Notes: a model not told the origin generated them from the letters alone. Numbered from the stretch's first letter, positions 35,053 through 44,461 are shown. The stretch is 64,000 nucleotides of DNA from M0108 sp963841065 (GCA_963841065.1 CAWJBI010000033.1:62001-126000); one strand, 5' to 3'. Translations and numbers: made by a program.

Positions 35053-36034
35053 CTAAGCCACCCCCTGATAATAAAGATTCTGCGGATGCCGGGCCTCCGC
35101 GAAGAAGGACCAGCGTTCGAGCAGCAGCCCCAGATACTGGACCCCAAAGGCCACCAGCGGCAGCCAGCGCGACGCCAGGGCGTGGCCCACCAGCAGCAGC
35201 AGCACCGGCAGCGGGAACACCAGGACCAGGAACAGCCGCCGCACCCACTGCAGGGTGGCCGGGGAGGCGCCGTGGAAAAACTCCCGGGTATTGAAACTCC
35301 CCGCCGTGGCGCCCTGGGCGATCTGGACCAGGGTGCGGTGGCGGATGCCGATGGCGGTCTGGGGGCTGCTCTTGGGCTTGATGCGCCCCAGGCGGCGCAG
35401 GCTGGCGCCGCGCGTCACCAGGCCCAGGCCCGTGGCCACCACCGCCCAGAAGCCGAAGAAGGTCACCAGCTCGTTGCCCAGCCAGGCCGAGTAGGCGGCG
35501 GCGAGCAGGAAGCCAGAGGCCAGCCCCAGCAGCAGGAAGTTGGCCACCGTCAGGGGGCTGTGCCACTCGGGCAGGAAGCGCACGCTGGCGTAGATCATGG
35601 CCGTGGCCACGTAGAGGGCGAAGGTGGCCAGGGTGCCGAGCAGGCCGACCACCAGGGTGGCGTCCACCGGCAGGATGCCGGCGAGGGTGAACCAGGGCCG
35701 GGCGGTGAGTTCCAGGGCGTGGGCCAGGCCGTAGAGGGCCACCAGGCCCATCACCGCCGGCAGCACGATCACCTCCCGCGACAGCCAGGAGGTCCGCCAC
35801 TTGCGTCGCCGTGCGCCAGGCGCGCTCGGGCCGGCCCAGGTGGAAGAAGGAGGCCAGCAGCCCCAGCACCAGCAGCCCCAGGGCCAGGACACTGCCGCCG
35901 ACGTAGAAGCCGGACCCCTGGGCCGGCAGTAACTGGGCCAGGGCATAGAGCTGGCCGGTGTAGAGGGCCAGGAAGAGCCCCTGGCCGGCGCCGATGAGGG
36001 TGGTGAGGAAGAGGACGGACAGGGCGGGATGCAT
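35053..36034 (-). CDS. soeC: SoeC-type membrane subunit (DmsC/NrfD-like), frameshifted
   Basis: Membrane anchor of a sulfite-oxidising molybdoenzyme: quinone-facing subunit with eight or so helices. N-terminus MHPALSVLFLTTLIGAGQGL, LASFFHLGRPERAWRTAT, then in the next frame KWRTSWLSREVIVLPAVMGL, later FFGFWAVVATGLGL and NTREFFHG. FHLGRP is a DmsC family motif. An extra base near 35803 breaks the frame; without it the protein is 326 residues. Probably a sequencing slip, since all motifs and length fit. Downstream of soeB by 59 bases. Confidence 0.85.
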
Positions 36035-36093
36035 GGGCGGGTTCCTCGGGAGGGGGCCAGGGGGCGGCGGGCGGACCGGAGCGGCGACCGGGC

Positions 36094-36816
36094 CTACCAG
36101 GCCACGTCGTCCACGGCCTCTTCCCCGGTGTAGCGGGTGAGGTCCTCGCGGCGCAGGGGGTTATCGACGCGCTTGAGTTCGTCCGGGTCGATGTGCAGCC
36201 GCGCCTTGCGCCGGGGCAGATAGTGGTTGGCGGGCTGGGTGCCCCACTCCGGCATCAGGGCATAGCCGCCGCGCTCGCGGATGGCGATGGAGACCTCGGA
36301 GTCCGGGTCGTGGACGTCGCCGAACAGGCGGGCGCTGGTGGGGCAGGCCAGGACGCAGGCGGGCTTGCGCTCCCGTTCCGGCAGGGTCAGGTCCAGGATG
36401 CGGTCGAGGCAGAGGGTGCACTTCTTCATCACCCGTTCCAGCTCGTCGTACTCCCGGGCCCCGTAGGGACAGGACCAGGAGCAGTACTTGCAGCCGATGC
36501 ACTTGTCGTAGTCCACCAGCACCACGCCGTTGTCCGGGCGCTTGTAGGAGGCCCCGGTGGGACAGACCGGCACGCAGGGCGGCTCCTCGCAGTGCAGGCA
36601 GCTCTTGGGGAAGTGCAGGGTCTCGGTGGCGGGAAAGCGCCCGATCTCGAAGGTCTGGACCCGGTTGAAGAAGGTGCCGGTGGGACCGGCGCCATAGGGG
36701 TTGTGGTCCGCCAGGGGCCCGGCCCAGCCGGAGGTGTTCCACTGCTTGCAGGAGGTGACGCAGGCGTGACAGCCCACGCAGACATTGAGGTCGATGACCA
36801 GGGCGAGCTGGGTCAT
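36094..36816 (-). CDS. soeB: SoeB-type iron-sulfur subunit
   Basis: 240 residues from MTQLALVIDLNVCVGC (36816). Four Cys clusters typical of DmsB/PsrB-like electron-transfer subunits: CVGCHACVTSC, CLHCEEPPCVPVCPTGA, CIGCKYCSWSCPYGA, and CTLCLDRI followed by ACVLACPTSA, enough for four [4Fe-4S] centres. It carries electrons between the molybdenum subunit and SoeC. It lies between soeA and soeC, all on the minus strand. No Tat signal, consistent with a cytoplasmic enzyme. Confidence 0.93.
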   Translation of the reverse strand: MTQLALVIDLNVCVGCHACVTSCKQWNTSGWAGPLADHNPYGAGPTGTFFNRVQTFEIGRFPATETLHFPKSCLHCEEPPCVPVCPTGASYKRPDNGVVLVDYDKCIGCKYCSWSCPYGAREYDELERVMKKCTLCLDRILDLTLPERERKPACVLACPTSARLFGDVHDPDSEVSIAIRERGGYALMPEWGTQPANHYLPRRKARLHIDPDELKRVDNPLRREDLTRYTGEEAVDDVAW

Positions 36817-36890
36817 GGGCGAGGCTCCGTGACGGCGGCGAACAGGGGATGGGGGCGCCCGGCCCCGCGACGGCGGGTCATGGCGGCGCC

Positions 36891-39779
36891 CTAGCGGCGA
36901 CCGAAGCGCCCGGCGACATAGGCCAGCCAGCGCCCCGGCGGGGGCGCCTGGCCGGGGACCCGGCGCTGGGGGGCGAACTGGGGCTGGGTGGTGGCCGGCT
37001 CCCCGGGCGCGGCCTTGCGCACCCGCACCCGCACGTCGAACCAGGCGGCCTGGCCGGTCACCGGATCGGAGTTGGACAGGTGGTCCCCCGCCATCGTGGC
37101 CGGCAGCTCCTCGCTGATGAGGTGATTGAGCAGAAAGCCCCGGCGCGACTCGTCGGCGTCCGGGGCCAGCCCCCAGGCGCCCGCCGCCTTGCCGATGGCG
37201 TTCCAGGTCCAGACCGTGCCCGGCTCCACCGCCTCGGAGAAGCGGCACTGGCAGCGCACCTCGCCCTGGGGCGACTCGACCCAGATCCAGTCGCCGTCGC
37301 CGAAGCCGTTGGCGATGCCGACCTGGGGGTTGACGAAGAGGACGTTGTGGCCGTGGATCTGGCGCAGCCAGGCGTTCTGGCTGTCCCAGGAGTGATACAT
37401 GGCCATGGGCCGCTGGGTGAGGGCGTTGAGGGGATAGCGCTGGGTGTCCACCAGGCCGGCCTCCAGGGGCTCGTAATAGAAGGGCAGCGGGTCGCAGTAG
37501 GTCGCGACGCGTTGGGCCAGGCGCGCCGGGGGCTGGCGACCGGGCCGCTTGCCCTGGGCGGCGAGGCGAAAGCGTTGCAGCACTTCGGAGTAGAGGTTGA
37601 GGCCGATGGGGTCGGCGTAGCGGATCAGGCCATGGGCGCGCGCCCAGTGCAGGTAGCCCTTGTTCCAGTTGCGCATGTACTGGTAGGACTTGGGCAGCTC
37701 GTGGTGATAGACGCAATTGTTCTGGGCGTACATCTCCCACTGGCGGGGATTGGGCTCGCCCTTGAGGAACTTCTCGCCGCCCTGGCCGCGCCAGCCGGCG
37801 AGGAAGCCGATGCCGGAGCCGGGGGAGGTCTCGTAGTTGATGATGAAGTCGGGATAGTCGCGGTAGCGCCGCGCGCCGCTGGCGGTGACGAAGGCCGGCA
37901 GCTGGAGCCGGGTGCCCAGCTCGATGAGCACCTCCTGGAAGGGCCGGCACTCGCCCTTGGGGGGCAGCACCGGGATGCGCACCGAGTCCACCGGGCCGTC
38001 GTACTCGGAGATGGGCCGGTCGAGCATGGAGAGGACGTCGTGGCGCTCCAGGTAGCTGGTATCCGGCAGTACCAGGTCGGCGAAGGCGACGGTCTCGGAG
38101 GCGAAGGTGTCGCAGACCACCAGGAAGGGGATCTTGTAATTGCCCTCCCCGTCCTTGTCGGCCAGCATCTGGCGCACCCCCACGGTGTTCATGCTGGAGT
38201 TCCAGGCCATGTTGGCCATGAACAGCAGCAGGGTGTCGAGGGGATAGGGGTCGCCGCGCCAGGCGTTGGTGATGACGTTGTGCATCAGGCCATGCACCGC
38301 CAGGGGGTGTTCCCAGGAGAAGGCCTTGTCGATGCGCAGCGGCTCGCCGTCGTCATCGACGAACAGGTCCTCGGGCTTGGCGGGCCAGCCCAGGGGCATG
38401 CCGTCCAGGGGGGTGTCGGGCTGCACCCGCTCGGGGCCGTTGGGCGGCTTGGGACAGGGCGGGATGGGGCGCGGATAGGGGGCGCGGTGCCGGAAACCAC
38501 CGGGCCGGTCGATGGTGCCCAGGATGGTCATGAGGATACCCAGGGCGCGGATGGTGTGGAAGCCGTTGGAGTGAGCGGCCAGGCCGCGCATGGCGTGAAA
38601 GGCCACCGGGTTGCCGGTCACGGTGGCGTGCTCGTTGTCCCAGCAGTCGGTCCAGGGGATGGGCAGCTCGATCTGCTGATCGCGGGCGGTGACGCCCATC
38701 TCGTGGGCCAGGCGGCGGATGGTGGCGGCGGGGATGCCGGTGATGCCGGCGGCCCACTCGGGGCTGTAGTCGGCAACCTTCTCCATCAGGAGCTGGAAGG
38801 CGGGCTTGACCGGGGTGCCGTCCTCCAACTGGTAGCTGCCCAGGAGGCGCGGCTCGGCCCCGGGGGTGTGGGTGCCGACGGCACCGATGGCGGGGTCCCA
38901 CCACAGCTTGTTCTCGGGGTCGAAGCAGCCCTCTTCGTAGTGCATCGCGAAGCGCTGGAAGAGGCCGTGGTCGTCGCGGCTGGGGTCGTCGATCACCAGT
39001 TCGGCGGCATTGGTGTACTGGATGAGAAAGTCACGGTCGTAAAGCCCGAGCTTGAGGATCTCGTGGATGATGGCCAGCAGCAGGGCACCGTCGGTGCCGG
39101 GCTTGATGGGGACCCACTCGTCGGCCACCGCCGAGTAGCCGGTGCGGATGGGGTTGATGGAGATGAACTTGCCACCCTTGCGCTTGAACTTGCCGATGGC
39201 GATCTTGAGGGGGTTGGAGTGGTGGTCCTCGGCGGTGCCGATCATGACGAACAGCTTGGCGCGGTCGAGGTCGGGACCGCCAAACTCCCAGAAGGAGCCG
39301 CCGATGGTGTAGATGAGCCCCGCCGCCAGGTTGACGGAGCAGAAGCCGCCGTGGGCGGCGTAGTTAGGGGTGCCAAACTGCTTGGCGAAGAGGCCGGTGA
39401 GGGCCTGCATCTGGTCGCGGCCGGTGAAGAGGGCGAATTGCTTGGGGTCGGTGGCGCGGAGGTGGGCCAGGCGTTCGGTGAGGATCTGGAAGGCCTCGTC
39501 CCAGGAGATGGGCTCGAAGTCGGCGGTGCCGCGCTCGGCGCCAGGGCGGCGGCGCAGGGGCTGGGTGAGGCGTGCCGGGGAGTACTGCTTCATGATCCCC
39601 GAGGAACCCTTGGCGCAGATGACGCCATGGTTGAGGGGGTGGTCGGGGTTGCCCTCGATGTAGCGTACCTCGCCGTCGCGCAGATGGACGCGGATGCCGC
39701 AGCGGCAGGCGCACATGTAACAGGTGGTCTCCTTGACCTCGGCGCGACCAATGGCGCGATCGGGAATGGGTTCCTGCAT
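36891..39779 (-). CDS. soeA: SoeA-type molybdopterin catalytic subunit, sulfite-oxidising
   Basis: 962 residues. N-terminal [4Fe-4S] site CYMCACRCGIRVH ... GVICAKG, then MPT oxidoreductase domains (GTPNYAAHGGFCSVN, where the Cys may bind molybdenum; GGSFWEFGGPDLDRAKLFVM; MANMAWNSSMNTVGVRQML; FADLVLPDTSYLERHD) and a C-terminal dinucleotide-binding domain (GIANGFGDGDWIWVESPQGE). No Tat signal peptide, matching the cytoplasmic SoeABC of Allochromatium that oxidises sulfite to sulfate and feeds the quinone pool. Polysulfide reductase is the alternative family reading, but PsrA has a Tat signal. Confidence 0.9.
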   Translation of the reverse strand: MQEPIPDRAIGRAEVKETTCYMCACRCGIRVHLRDGEVRYIEGNPDHPLNHGVICAKGSSGIMKQYSPARLTQPLRRRPGAERGTADFEPISWDEAFQILTERLAHLRATDPKQFALFTGRDQMQALTGLFAKQFGTPNYAAHGGFCSVNLAAGLIYTIGGSFWEFGGPDLDRAKLFVMIGTAEDHHSNPLKIAIGKFKRKGGKFISINPIRTGYSAVADEWVPIKPGTDGALLLAIIHEILKLGLYDRDFLIQYTNAAELVIDDPSRDDHGLFQRFAMHYEEGCFDPENKLWWDPAIGAVGTHTPGAEPRLLGSYQLEDGTPVKPAFQLLMEKVADYSPEWAAGITGIPAATIRRLAHEMGVTARDQQIELPIPWTDCWDNEHATVTGNPVAFHAMRGLAAHSNGFHTIRALGILMTILGTIDRPGGFRHRAPYPRPIPPCPKPPNGPERVQPDTPLDGMPLGWPAKPEDLFVDDDGEPLRIDKAFSWEHPLAVHGLMHNVITNAWRGDPYPLDTLLLFMANMAWNSSMNTVGVRQMLADKDGEGNYKIPFLVVCDTFASETVAFADLVLPDTSYLERHDVLSMLDRPISEYDGPVDSVRIPVLPPKGECRPFQEVLIELGTRLQLPAFVTASGARRYRDYPDFIINYETSPGSGIGFLAGWRGQGGEKFLKGEPNPRQWEMYAQNNCVYHHELPKSYQYMRNWNKGYLHWARAHGLIRYADPIGLNLYSEVLQRFRLAAQGKRPGRQPPARLAQRVATYCDPLPFYYEPLEAGLVDTQRYPLNALTQRPMAMYHSWDSQNAWLRQIHGHNVLFVNPQVGIANGFGDGDWIWVESPQGEVRCQCRFSEAVEPGTVWTWNAIGKAAGAWGLAPDADESRRGFLLNHLISEELPATMAGDHLSNSDPVTGQAAWFDVRVRVRKAAPGEPATTQPQFAPQRRVPGQAPPPGRWLAYVAGRFGRR

Positions 39780-39815
39780 GGCGAGACCTGTGTCGGCGGG
39801 GGGCGGGGGGAATAA

Positions 39816-39838
39816 AATCGATTCTAATATTATCGATT
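39816..39838. promoter_or_regulatory. Palindromic site upstream of soeA
   Basis: AATCGAT and its exact complement ATCGATT are separated by nine A/T-rich bases (TCTAATATT). The site lies 37 bases upstream of the soeA ATG, in an AT-rich island within GC-rich DNA. Dyad with 7-bp arms fits a dimeric regulator; the core AATATTAT could also serve as a -10 element. Regulator unknown. Confidence 0.45.
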
Positions 39839-39995
39839 GCTGATAAGCAATCCGAACCCCGCGAGGAGTAGAGGGCTCGCGAGCCTTTACTGATCGAGAT
39901 CAATGTCCGCGGGGTGCCCCTCTTCCGCGCCGGGAAAGGACTTCCTGGGGCCTGGGGCGGGGCGGCAACCCTGTTTGTGGACTCGGCCGCCCGGG

Positions 39996-40622
39996 TTACT
40001 GCTCCTCGAAGAGGCTCGGATCGCCCTTGCCCACCCTGGTCACCAGGGCCACCTCCCCACTCAGATCGACCATGGTGGTGGGCTCCTGACCACAAAAGCC
40101 GCCATCGATGATGAGGTCCACCTGGTGGCCCAGCAGGTCGCGCATCTCGTAGGGATCGGTGAGGGGCTGGTCGTCGCCGGGGAGCATGAGGGTAGTGCTC
40201 AAGATAGGCTGATCCAGGGCGCCCAGGAGTTCGCGGCAGATAACGTTGTCCGGCACCCGGATGCCGATGGTCTTGCGCCGGGGATGCATGAGGCGACGGG
40301 GTACCTGCTTGGTGCCCTCGAAGATAAAGGTATAAGCCCCCGGGGTCATGCTTTTGAGCAGACGGAAGGCCTGGTTGTCGATCTTGGCGTAGGTCGTGAT
40401 CTCGGAGAGGTCACGGCAGACCAGGGTAAAATTGTGCTTGTCATCCAGATTGCGGATGCGGCGGATACGCTCCATGGCATCCTTCTCGCCGATCTGGCAA
40501 CCCAGGGCGTAGGAAGAGTCCGTGGGGTAAATGATGACGCCGCCTTCCAGTAGGATATCCACAGCCCGGCGGATGAGCCGCGGCTGGGGATTGTCGGGAT
40601 GGATATCAAAAAATTGTGCCAT
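39996..40622 (-). CDS. yciO: YciO/Sua5-like protein (TsaC paralogue)
   Basis: 208 residues. YrdC-type fold: GGVIIYPTDSSYALGC, RIRRIRNLDDKHNFTLVCRD, TFIFEGTKQVPRRLMHPRRK, IGIRVPDN, LSTTLMLPGD. The KHNFTLVC and FIFEGTKEVP variants are typical of YciO rather than of TsaC. TsaC makes threonylcarbamoyl-AMP for tRNA t6A; YciO is a paralogue with weaker or unclear activity. It sits beside the RNase AM gene, as in E. coli. Confidence 0.88.
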   Translation of the reverse strand: MAQFFDIHPDNPQPRLIRRAVDILLEGGVIIYPTDSSYALGCQIGEKDAMERIRRIRNLDDKHNFTLVCRDLSEITTYAKIDNQAFRLLKSMTPGAYTFIFEGTKQVPRRLMHPRRKTIGIRVPDNVICRELLGALDQPILSTTLMLPGDDQPLTDPYEMRDLLGHQVDLIIDGGFCGQEPTTMVDLSGEVALVTRVGKGDPSLFEEQ

Positions 40623-40656
40623 GGACGGCTTGCTCCTGGGTCCTGGGGTCAGGCCC

Positions 40657-41490
40657 TCACCATTCCGCCCAGATCGGCGTACAGCCGCGTGGCAGATTGG
40701 GCAGGCGGCCTAGCTCCATATAAGGGTGCTCGGGTCCGTGATAATCACTGCCAGCGGAGGCGAGCAGAGACGCATCCCGGGCGCGCTGGGCGTAGACAAA
40801 GGCCTCGTCACGGCTATGGCTACCGGAAATCACCTCGATGCCAACGCCTCCCAATTCGCGGAACTCGCCGATCAGGTGCCGCATCTTGGTGCCGGTGAGG
40901 CTGTAACGCGCTGGGTGGGCAATGACAGCCTGACCACCGGCCGCCCGAATCCAACCCAGGGCCTCCTCCAGGGAAGCCCAGTCACCCGTCACATGGCCAG
41001 GCTTGCCCTTGACCAGGTAGCGCTTGAAAACATCGCGCACCGTAGCGGCGTAACCCTGCTGGACCAGGAAACGGGCGAAATGGGTACGACCGACAAAACG
41101 TGCATCGGCGGCCAGGGCCAGGGCGCCCGCGTAGGCCCCTGCGATGCCCTTGGCCCCCAGCCGCAGGCCGATCTCCTTGGCGCGCCAGTCGCGATATTCA
41201 CGCACCCCTAACAGGCCGGCGTTCAAAACGGGGGCCGTCGGGTCCAGGCCCAATCCCAGGATATGGAGGGTGCGCCCGCCCCAGGTGACCGAGATCTCGA
41301 CCCCGGGTATCAGGGTCAGGCCCAGCTCGGCGGCCGTGGCCTGGGCCTCGGCGATACCGTCGAGGGTGTCGTGATCGGTCAGGGCCAGGACCTGGATGCC
41401 CACTCGAGCCGCGCGGGCCACCAGCTCCGTCGGCGTCAGGGTGCCGTCGGAGGCGGTGGAGTGGGTGTGGAGGTCATGAAGGCTGCCCAT
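40657..41490 (-). CDS. rnm: PHP-domain 3',5'-nucleoside bisphosphate phosphatase / RNase AM
   Basis: 277 residues. PHP metal motifs: DLHTHSTASDGTLTP, ALTDHDTLDG, PGVEIS, HILGLGL, VIAHPARY, and SAGSDYHGPEH near the end. Homologues (YciV/RNase AM) trim 5' ends of RNAs and hydrolyse pAp. 35 bases upstream of yciO on the same strand. Complete. Confidence 0.88.
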   Translation of the reverse strand: MGSLHDLHTHSTASDGTLTPTELVARAARVGIQVLALTDHDTLDGIAEAQATAAELGLTLIPGVEISVTWGGRTLHILGLGLDPTAPVLNAGLLGVREYRDWRAKEIGLRLGAKGIAGAYAGALALAADARFVGRTHFARFLVQQGYAATVRDVFKRYLVKGKPGHVTGDWASLEEALGWIRAAGGQAVIAHPARYSLTGTKMRHLIGEFRELGGVGIEVISGSHSRDEAFVYAQRARDASLLASAGSDYHGPEHPYMELGRLPNLPRGCTPIWAEW

Positions 41491-41594
41491 GGCGGAATGT
41501 TACTCTAAGTTTCAGGTACTCCGCGATGCGCTTGGACGCCCCCCGGATCCCATGCCTGAAGACTCAAGCCCCCGCGACTGGTAAACTATTAGTA

Positions 41595-41655
41595 GGATAA
41601 TTACCTCAACGCGGATCCCAAGAAGGGATTGAGGGGGATTTTTTTCGTTAGACCC
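41595..41655 (+). terminator. Possible orphan terminator between divergent genes
   Basis: CCTCA ... ATCCC-AAGAA-GGGAT-TGAGG forms a stem with a six-base bulge, followed by GGGA and seven T. It reads toward yciB although no plus-strand gene precedes it (rnm points away). It would make sense as the end of a small RNA starting after 41500. Weak evidence. Confidence 0.35.
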
Positions 41656-41768
41656 TGGAACCAAGCGAGATCCCCTCTTATCGAACTGAGGCCTGGCGGT
41701 TCTGAATTGCCCCCGGCCGGCCGCCGTCCCAAACCCTCGCCCACGGGTACCCCGACAATAGCCAAGAC

Positions 41769-42440
41769 ATGAAATTACTGATCGACTTCTTCCCCATCCT
41801 GCTCTTCTTCATCGCCTACAAGCTGGCGGGCATCTATGTCGCCACGGCCGTGGCCATCGCCGCCGCCGCCGTCCAGGTTGGCTGGGTCTGGTGGCGCCAT
41901 CACAAGGTCGAGAAGATGCATCTGGCGACTCTGGCCCTGCTGGCGGTCTTTGGCGGCATGACCCTGGCCCTCCACGACCCCATCTTCGTCATGTGGAAAC
42001 CGACCCTGGTCAACTGGCTCTTCGCGGTGGTCTTCCTCGGCAGCCACCTCATCGGTAGCAAGACGGTGATCGAGCGCATGATGTCCCACGCCATCGATCT
42101 ACCGGCGGAGATCTGGCCCCGCCTGAACCTGCTTTGGGTGATCTTCTTCTTCCTCTCGGGCGCGGCCAACCTCTATGTGGTCTATGACTTCAGCGGGTTT
42201 TACGTCGCCCAGCAGGCCCTGATGGTCACCGCCGGTTTGACGGACATCGACCTGGCTACCTGCGCGGACCAGTTCCAGGGCAGCCTGCTGGCCCAGTGTC
42301 AGGACGCCCAGGCGCGGGAAGACACCTGGGTGAACTTCAAACTCTTTGGCATGTTAGGCATGACAGTCGCCTTTGTCATCGCCCAGGGCTTCTACCTGGC
42401 CCGCCATATCCGTCAACCGGCGGAAGTCCCCGAGGCCTGA
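41769..42440 (+). CDS. yciB: YciB-type inner-membrane septation protein
   Basis: 223 residues. KLLIDFFPILLFFIAYKLAG, ATAVAIAAAAVQVGWVWW, FKPTLVNWLF-like WKPTLVNWLFAVVFLGS, and LNLLWVIFFFLSGAANLYV are family signatures. Five or so membrane helices. YciB homologues take part in cell envelope and division processes in enterobacteria and Shigella. An extra 30-residue loop (ATCADQFQGSLLAQCQDAQ) sits before the last helix. yciI-like gene follows at 4 bases. Confidence 0.9.
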   Translation: MKLLIDFFPILLFFIAYKLAGIYVATAVAIAAAAVQVGWVWWRHHKVEKMHLATLALLAVFGGMTLALHDPIFVMWKPTLVNWLFAVVFLGSHLIGSKTVIERMMSHAIDLPAEIWPRLNLLWVIFFFLSGAANLYVVYDFSGFYVAQQALMVTAGLTDIDLATCADQFQGSLLAQCQDAQAREDTWVNFKLFGMLGMTVAFVIAQGFYLARHIRQPAEVPEA

Positions 42441-42444
42441 TCAG

Positions 42445-42747
42445 ATGCTCTACGCCATCATCGCCACCGATAGACCCGGCAGCCTGCCGGCCCGTCTGAC
42501 CGCTCGCCCGGCCCACCTGGAGCGGCTGCGCGCCCTCCAAGACCAGGGCCGCTTGATCCTGGCCGGCCCTCATCCCACCATCGACTGCGAGGACCCCGGC
42601 GAGGCCGGCTTCAGCGGGTCTCTGATAGTCGCCGAATTTTCCGACCTCGAAACCGCCCAAGCCTGGGCGGCGGATGACCCCTATGCCCTGGCGGGCATTT
42701 ATGGGGAAGTCCGGGTCAAACCTTTCCGTAAGGTATTCCCGACCTGA
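42445..42747 (+). CDS. YciI-like protein
   Basis: 100 residues. MLYAIIATDRPGSLPARLTA, RPAHLERLRALQDQGRLILA, GPHP and DPYALAGIYGEVRVKPF: the YCII dimeric ferredoxin-like fold. The family has conserved His and Asp residues thought to be catalytic (RPAHL, DDPYA). Directly downstream of yciB, as in many proteobacteria. True substrate unknown. Confidence 0.88.
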   Translation: MLYAIIATDRPGSLPARLTARPAHLERLRALQDQGRLILAGPHPTIDCEDPGEAGFSGSLIVAEFSDLETAQAWAADDPYALAGIYGEVRVKPFRKVFPT

Positions 42748-42798
42748 CTCGGGTTTTAGTCTCCATTCATCACCGCCTCCAGGAGTTAGAAAAATCGC

Positions 42799-43713
42799 AT
42801 GAACAAGCGTCTGTTGCACATTGCCTGCCTGACCGCCCTACTGACCACCCAGGTCTTCGCCGCCGAAGAAGTCAAGGTACCCGCCGCCCCCGCCCAAGAG
42901 GCCGCCGCGGCCCAGGCCGAGCCGCCCAGTGACACCACCATCGCCACCGTCAACGGCCAGCAATTCTCCCTCGGCCTCTTCCGTCTCTTCTATGCCGAGC
43001 GCCTGCGCGCGGCCAAGGCCGAAAACACCCCCGAGTTCCAGAACCTGGCCTTCAACGAGTTCGTGAATATCATCGTCACGGCCCAGGATGCCAAGGCCCG
43101 GGGCCTGGAGAGTAATCCCGAGCTGGCCTATGCCCTGGAACTGCAAAAGATGCAGCTCTTGTCCCGCCTGGTCCTCGAGCAGACCGCCTCGACCATTCAC
43201 CCCTCCGATACGGACATCAAGAAGATCTACGACGAGCAAGTCGCCAAGATGGATCGCCTGGAATACAAGGCGCGCCACATCCTGGTGAAGGAGGAGAATG
43301 AGGCCAAGAAGGTCATCAAGGAACTGGATGGCGGCAAGAAATTCGAGGAGCTGGCCAAGGCCCATTCCGATGGCCCCACCGGCAAGAATGGCGGCGATCT
43401 CGGCTGGTTTGACGCCACCCAGATGGTGCCGGCCTTCTCCGAGGTGATCGTCGAGATGAAGCCCGGTACCTACACCAAGACGCCGGTCCAGACCCAGTTC
43501 GGCTGGCACGTCATCCTGCTGGAAGAGACCCGCAAGATGGAGCCCCCGACCCTGGAGAGCGTCAAGCCCGAGATCGTCGCCGCCCTCCAGCGTGAAGGCC
43601 TGACCAAGTACATTGGCGAACTGCAGGAAAAGGCCAAAGTTGACCTCAACCCCGAACTCATTAAGCAAACGCCGGTAGAGGCTCAGCCCGGGGCCAAGCC
43701 AGAAGCCAAGTAA
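42799..43713 (+). CDS. Periplasmic parvulin-type peptidyl-prolyl isomerase
   Basis: 304 residues. Signal peptide (LLHIACLTALLTTQVFA), SurA_N-like helical region (about 45-150) and a parvulin domain with ARHILVKEENEAKKVI, FEELAKAHSDGPTGKNGGDL, GWFDATQMVPAFSEVI and PVQTQFGWHVILLEE. C-terminal basic and Glu/Pro tail. Chaperone/isomerase for exported proteins, similar to PpiC/PrsA-type proteins. Ends just before a clear terminator. Confidence 0.88.
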   Translation: MNKRLLHIACLTALLTTQVFAAEEVKVPAAPAQEAAAAQAEPPSDTTIATVNGQQFSLGLFRLFYAERLRAAKAENTPEFQNLAFNEFVNIIVTAQDAKARGLESNPELAYALELQKMQLLSRLVLEQTASTIHPSDTDIKKIYDEQVAKMDRLEYKARHILVKEENEAKKVIKELDGGKKFEELAKAHSDGPTGKNGGDLGWFDATQMVPAFSEVIVEMKPGTYTKTPVQTQFGWHVILLEETRKMEPPTLESVKPEIVAALQREGLTKYIGELQEKAKVDLNPELIKQTPVEAQPGAKPEAK

Positions 43714-43741
43714 AGGGCTTTCGGGTCCTGACCGGCCACTA

Positions 43742-43769
43742 AGGGCGCCTGCGGGCGCCCTCGGTTTTT
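43742..43769 (+). terminator. Rho-independent terminator after the parvulin gene
   Basis: AGGGCGCC-TGCG-GGCGCCCT, a perfect 8-bp stem with tetraloop, followed by CGG and TTTTT. It ends the yciB-yciI-ppiC transcript and may also serve the converging DUF599 gene. Confidence 0.85.
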
Positions 43770-43783
43770 AGTGGGGGCCTGGC

Positions 43784-44461
43784 TCAGTCTCCGGACCGGA
43801 GGATGTAATCAAAGCGGCGGAGCGAGAAGAGGGTGATGATGACGCCGAGGAGGAACCAGTCCGGCCCCACCAGCCAGAGGACGAAGGGAATGGTCAGCAA
43901 AAAAATCCGGCTGCCACGATTGTAGTGCCCAGCGGCGCCATTGAGGGTCCGGGCGATTTCGTCCTCGGCCACCCCGGCGAAGATGGTCGCGGGCAGATTG
44001 ATCAGAAACCCCGTCTGATTGTAGAAGCGCAGGGCGATGACGAAGCGCAGGAAGGCGCTGAAAAAGAGGATCGCCAGTATCAGGAGCTTGGTCCGGGCCA
44101 GGTCCCCGCCCATGGGGAGAAAGCTGACGGCACTGGATAGATTGGCCATATTGAGCCCCTGGAAGGAGGCCGCGACCAGACCGAGCCCGATCATGATGGT
44201 GGTAGAGGCAAAGACCGAGGCCGTCATCACCCAATTGCGCAAGGTCTGGATAGCCAGGATATCGCCATTCTTGGCCCGCACCGCCTCGATCCAGGCCCGG
44301 CGCAACCGGTCGGCCCGCCCCCGGGTGGTGTGCTCTGGGTGCCGGCGGTAAACCCAATTCAGGCGCAGATGGTAGGCCAACAGCAGGAAGAACCCCAGCA
44401 GGTCGGCGACCAGATACCAGGTCGAGGAGAGGAAAATCTCTGAGGAAAGTTCAAAGGACAT
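43784..44461 (-). CDS. DUF599 membrane protein
   Basis: 225 residues. YLVADLLGFFLLLAYHLRLN, RRAWIEAVRAKNGDILAIQT, LRNWVMTASVFASTTIMIGLG, LRFVIALRFYNQTGFLINLP and AAGHYNRGSRIFLLTIPFVL are typical DUF599 segments. Four membrane helices. Function unknown. A TATACT element at about 44500 on the minus strand may be its -10. Confidence 0.8.
   Translation of the reverse strand: MSFELSSEIFLSSTWYLVADLLGFFLLLAYHLRLNWVYRRHPEHTTRGRADRLRRAWIEAVRAKNGDILAIQTLRNWVMTASVFASTTIMIGLGLVAASFQGLNMANLSSAVSFLPMGGDLARTKLLILAILFFSAFLRFVIALRFYNQTGFLINLPATIFAGVAEDEIARTLNGAAGHYNRGSRIFLLTIPFVLWLVGPDWFLLGVIITLFSLRRFDYILRSGD

Noticed and set aside
36891..39779. Polysulfide reductase PsrA reading of the molybdoenzyme
   Set aside because: No Tat signal peptide, and the subunit order and cytoplasmic nature fit SoeABC better.
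36849..39815. Very long plus-strand open frame (about 988 codons)
   Set aside because: It lies exactly opposite soeA, has the repetitive Gly/Val/Ala/Asp composition of an antisense frame in GC-rich DNA and no domain features.
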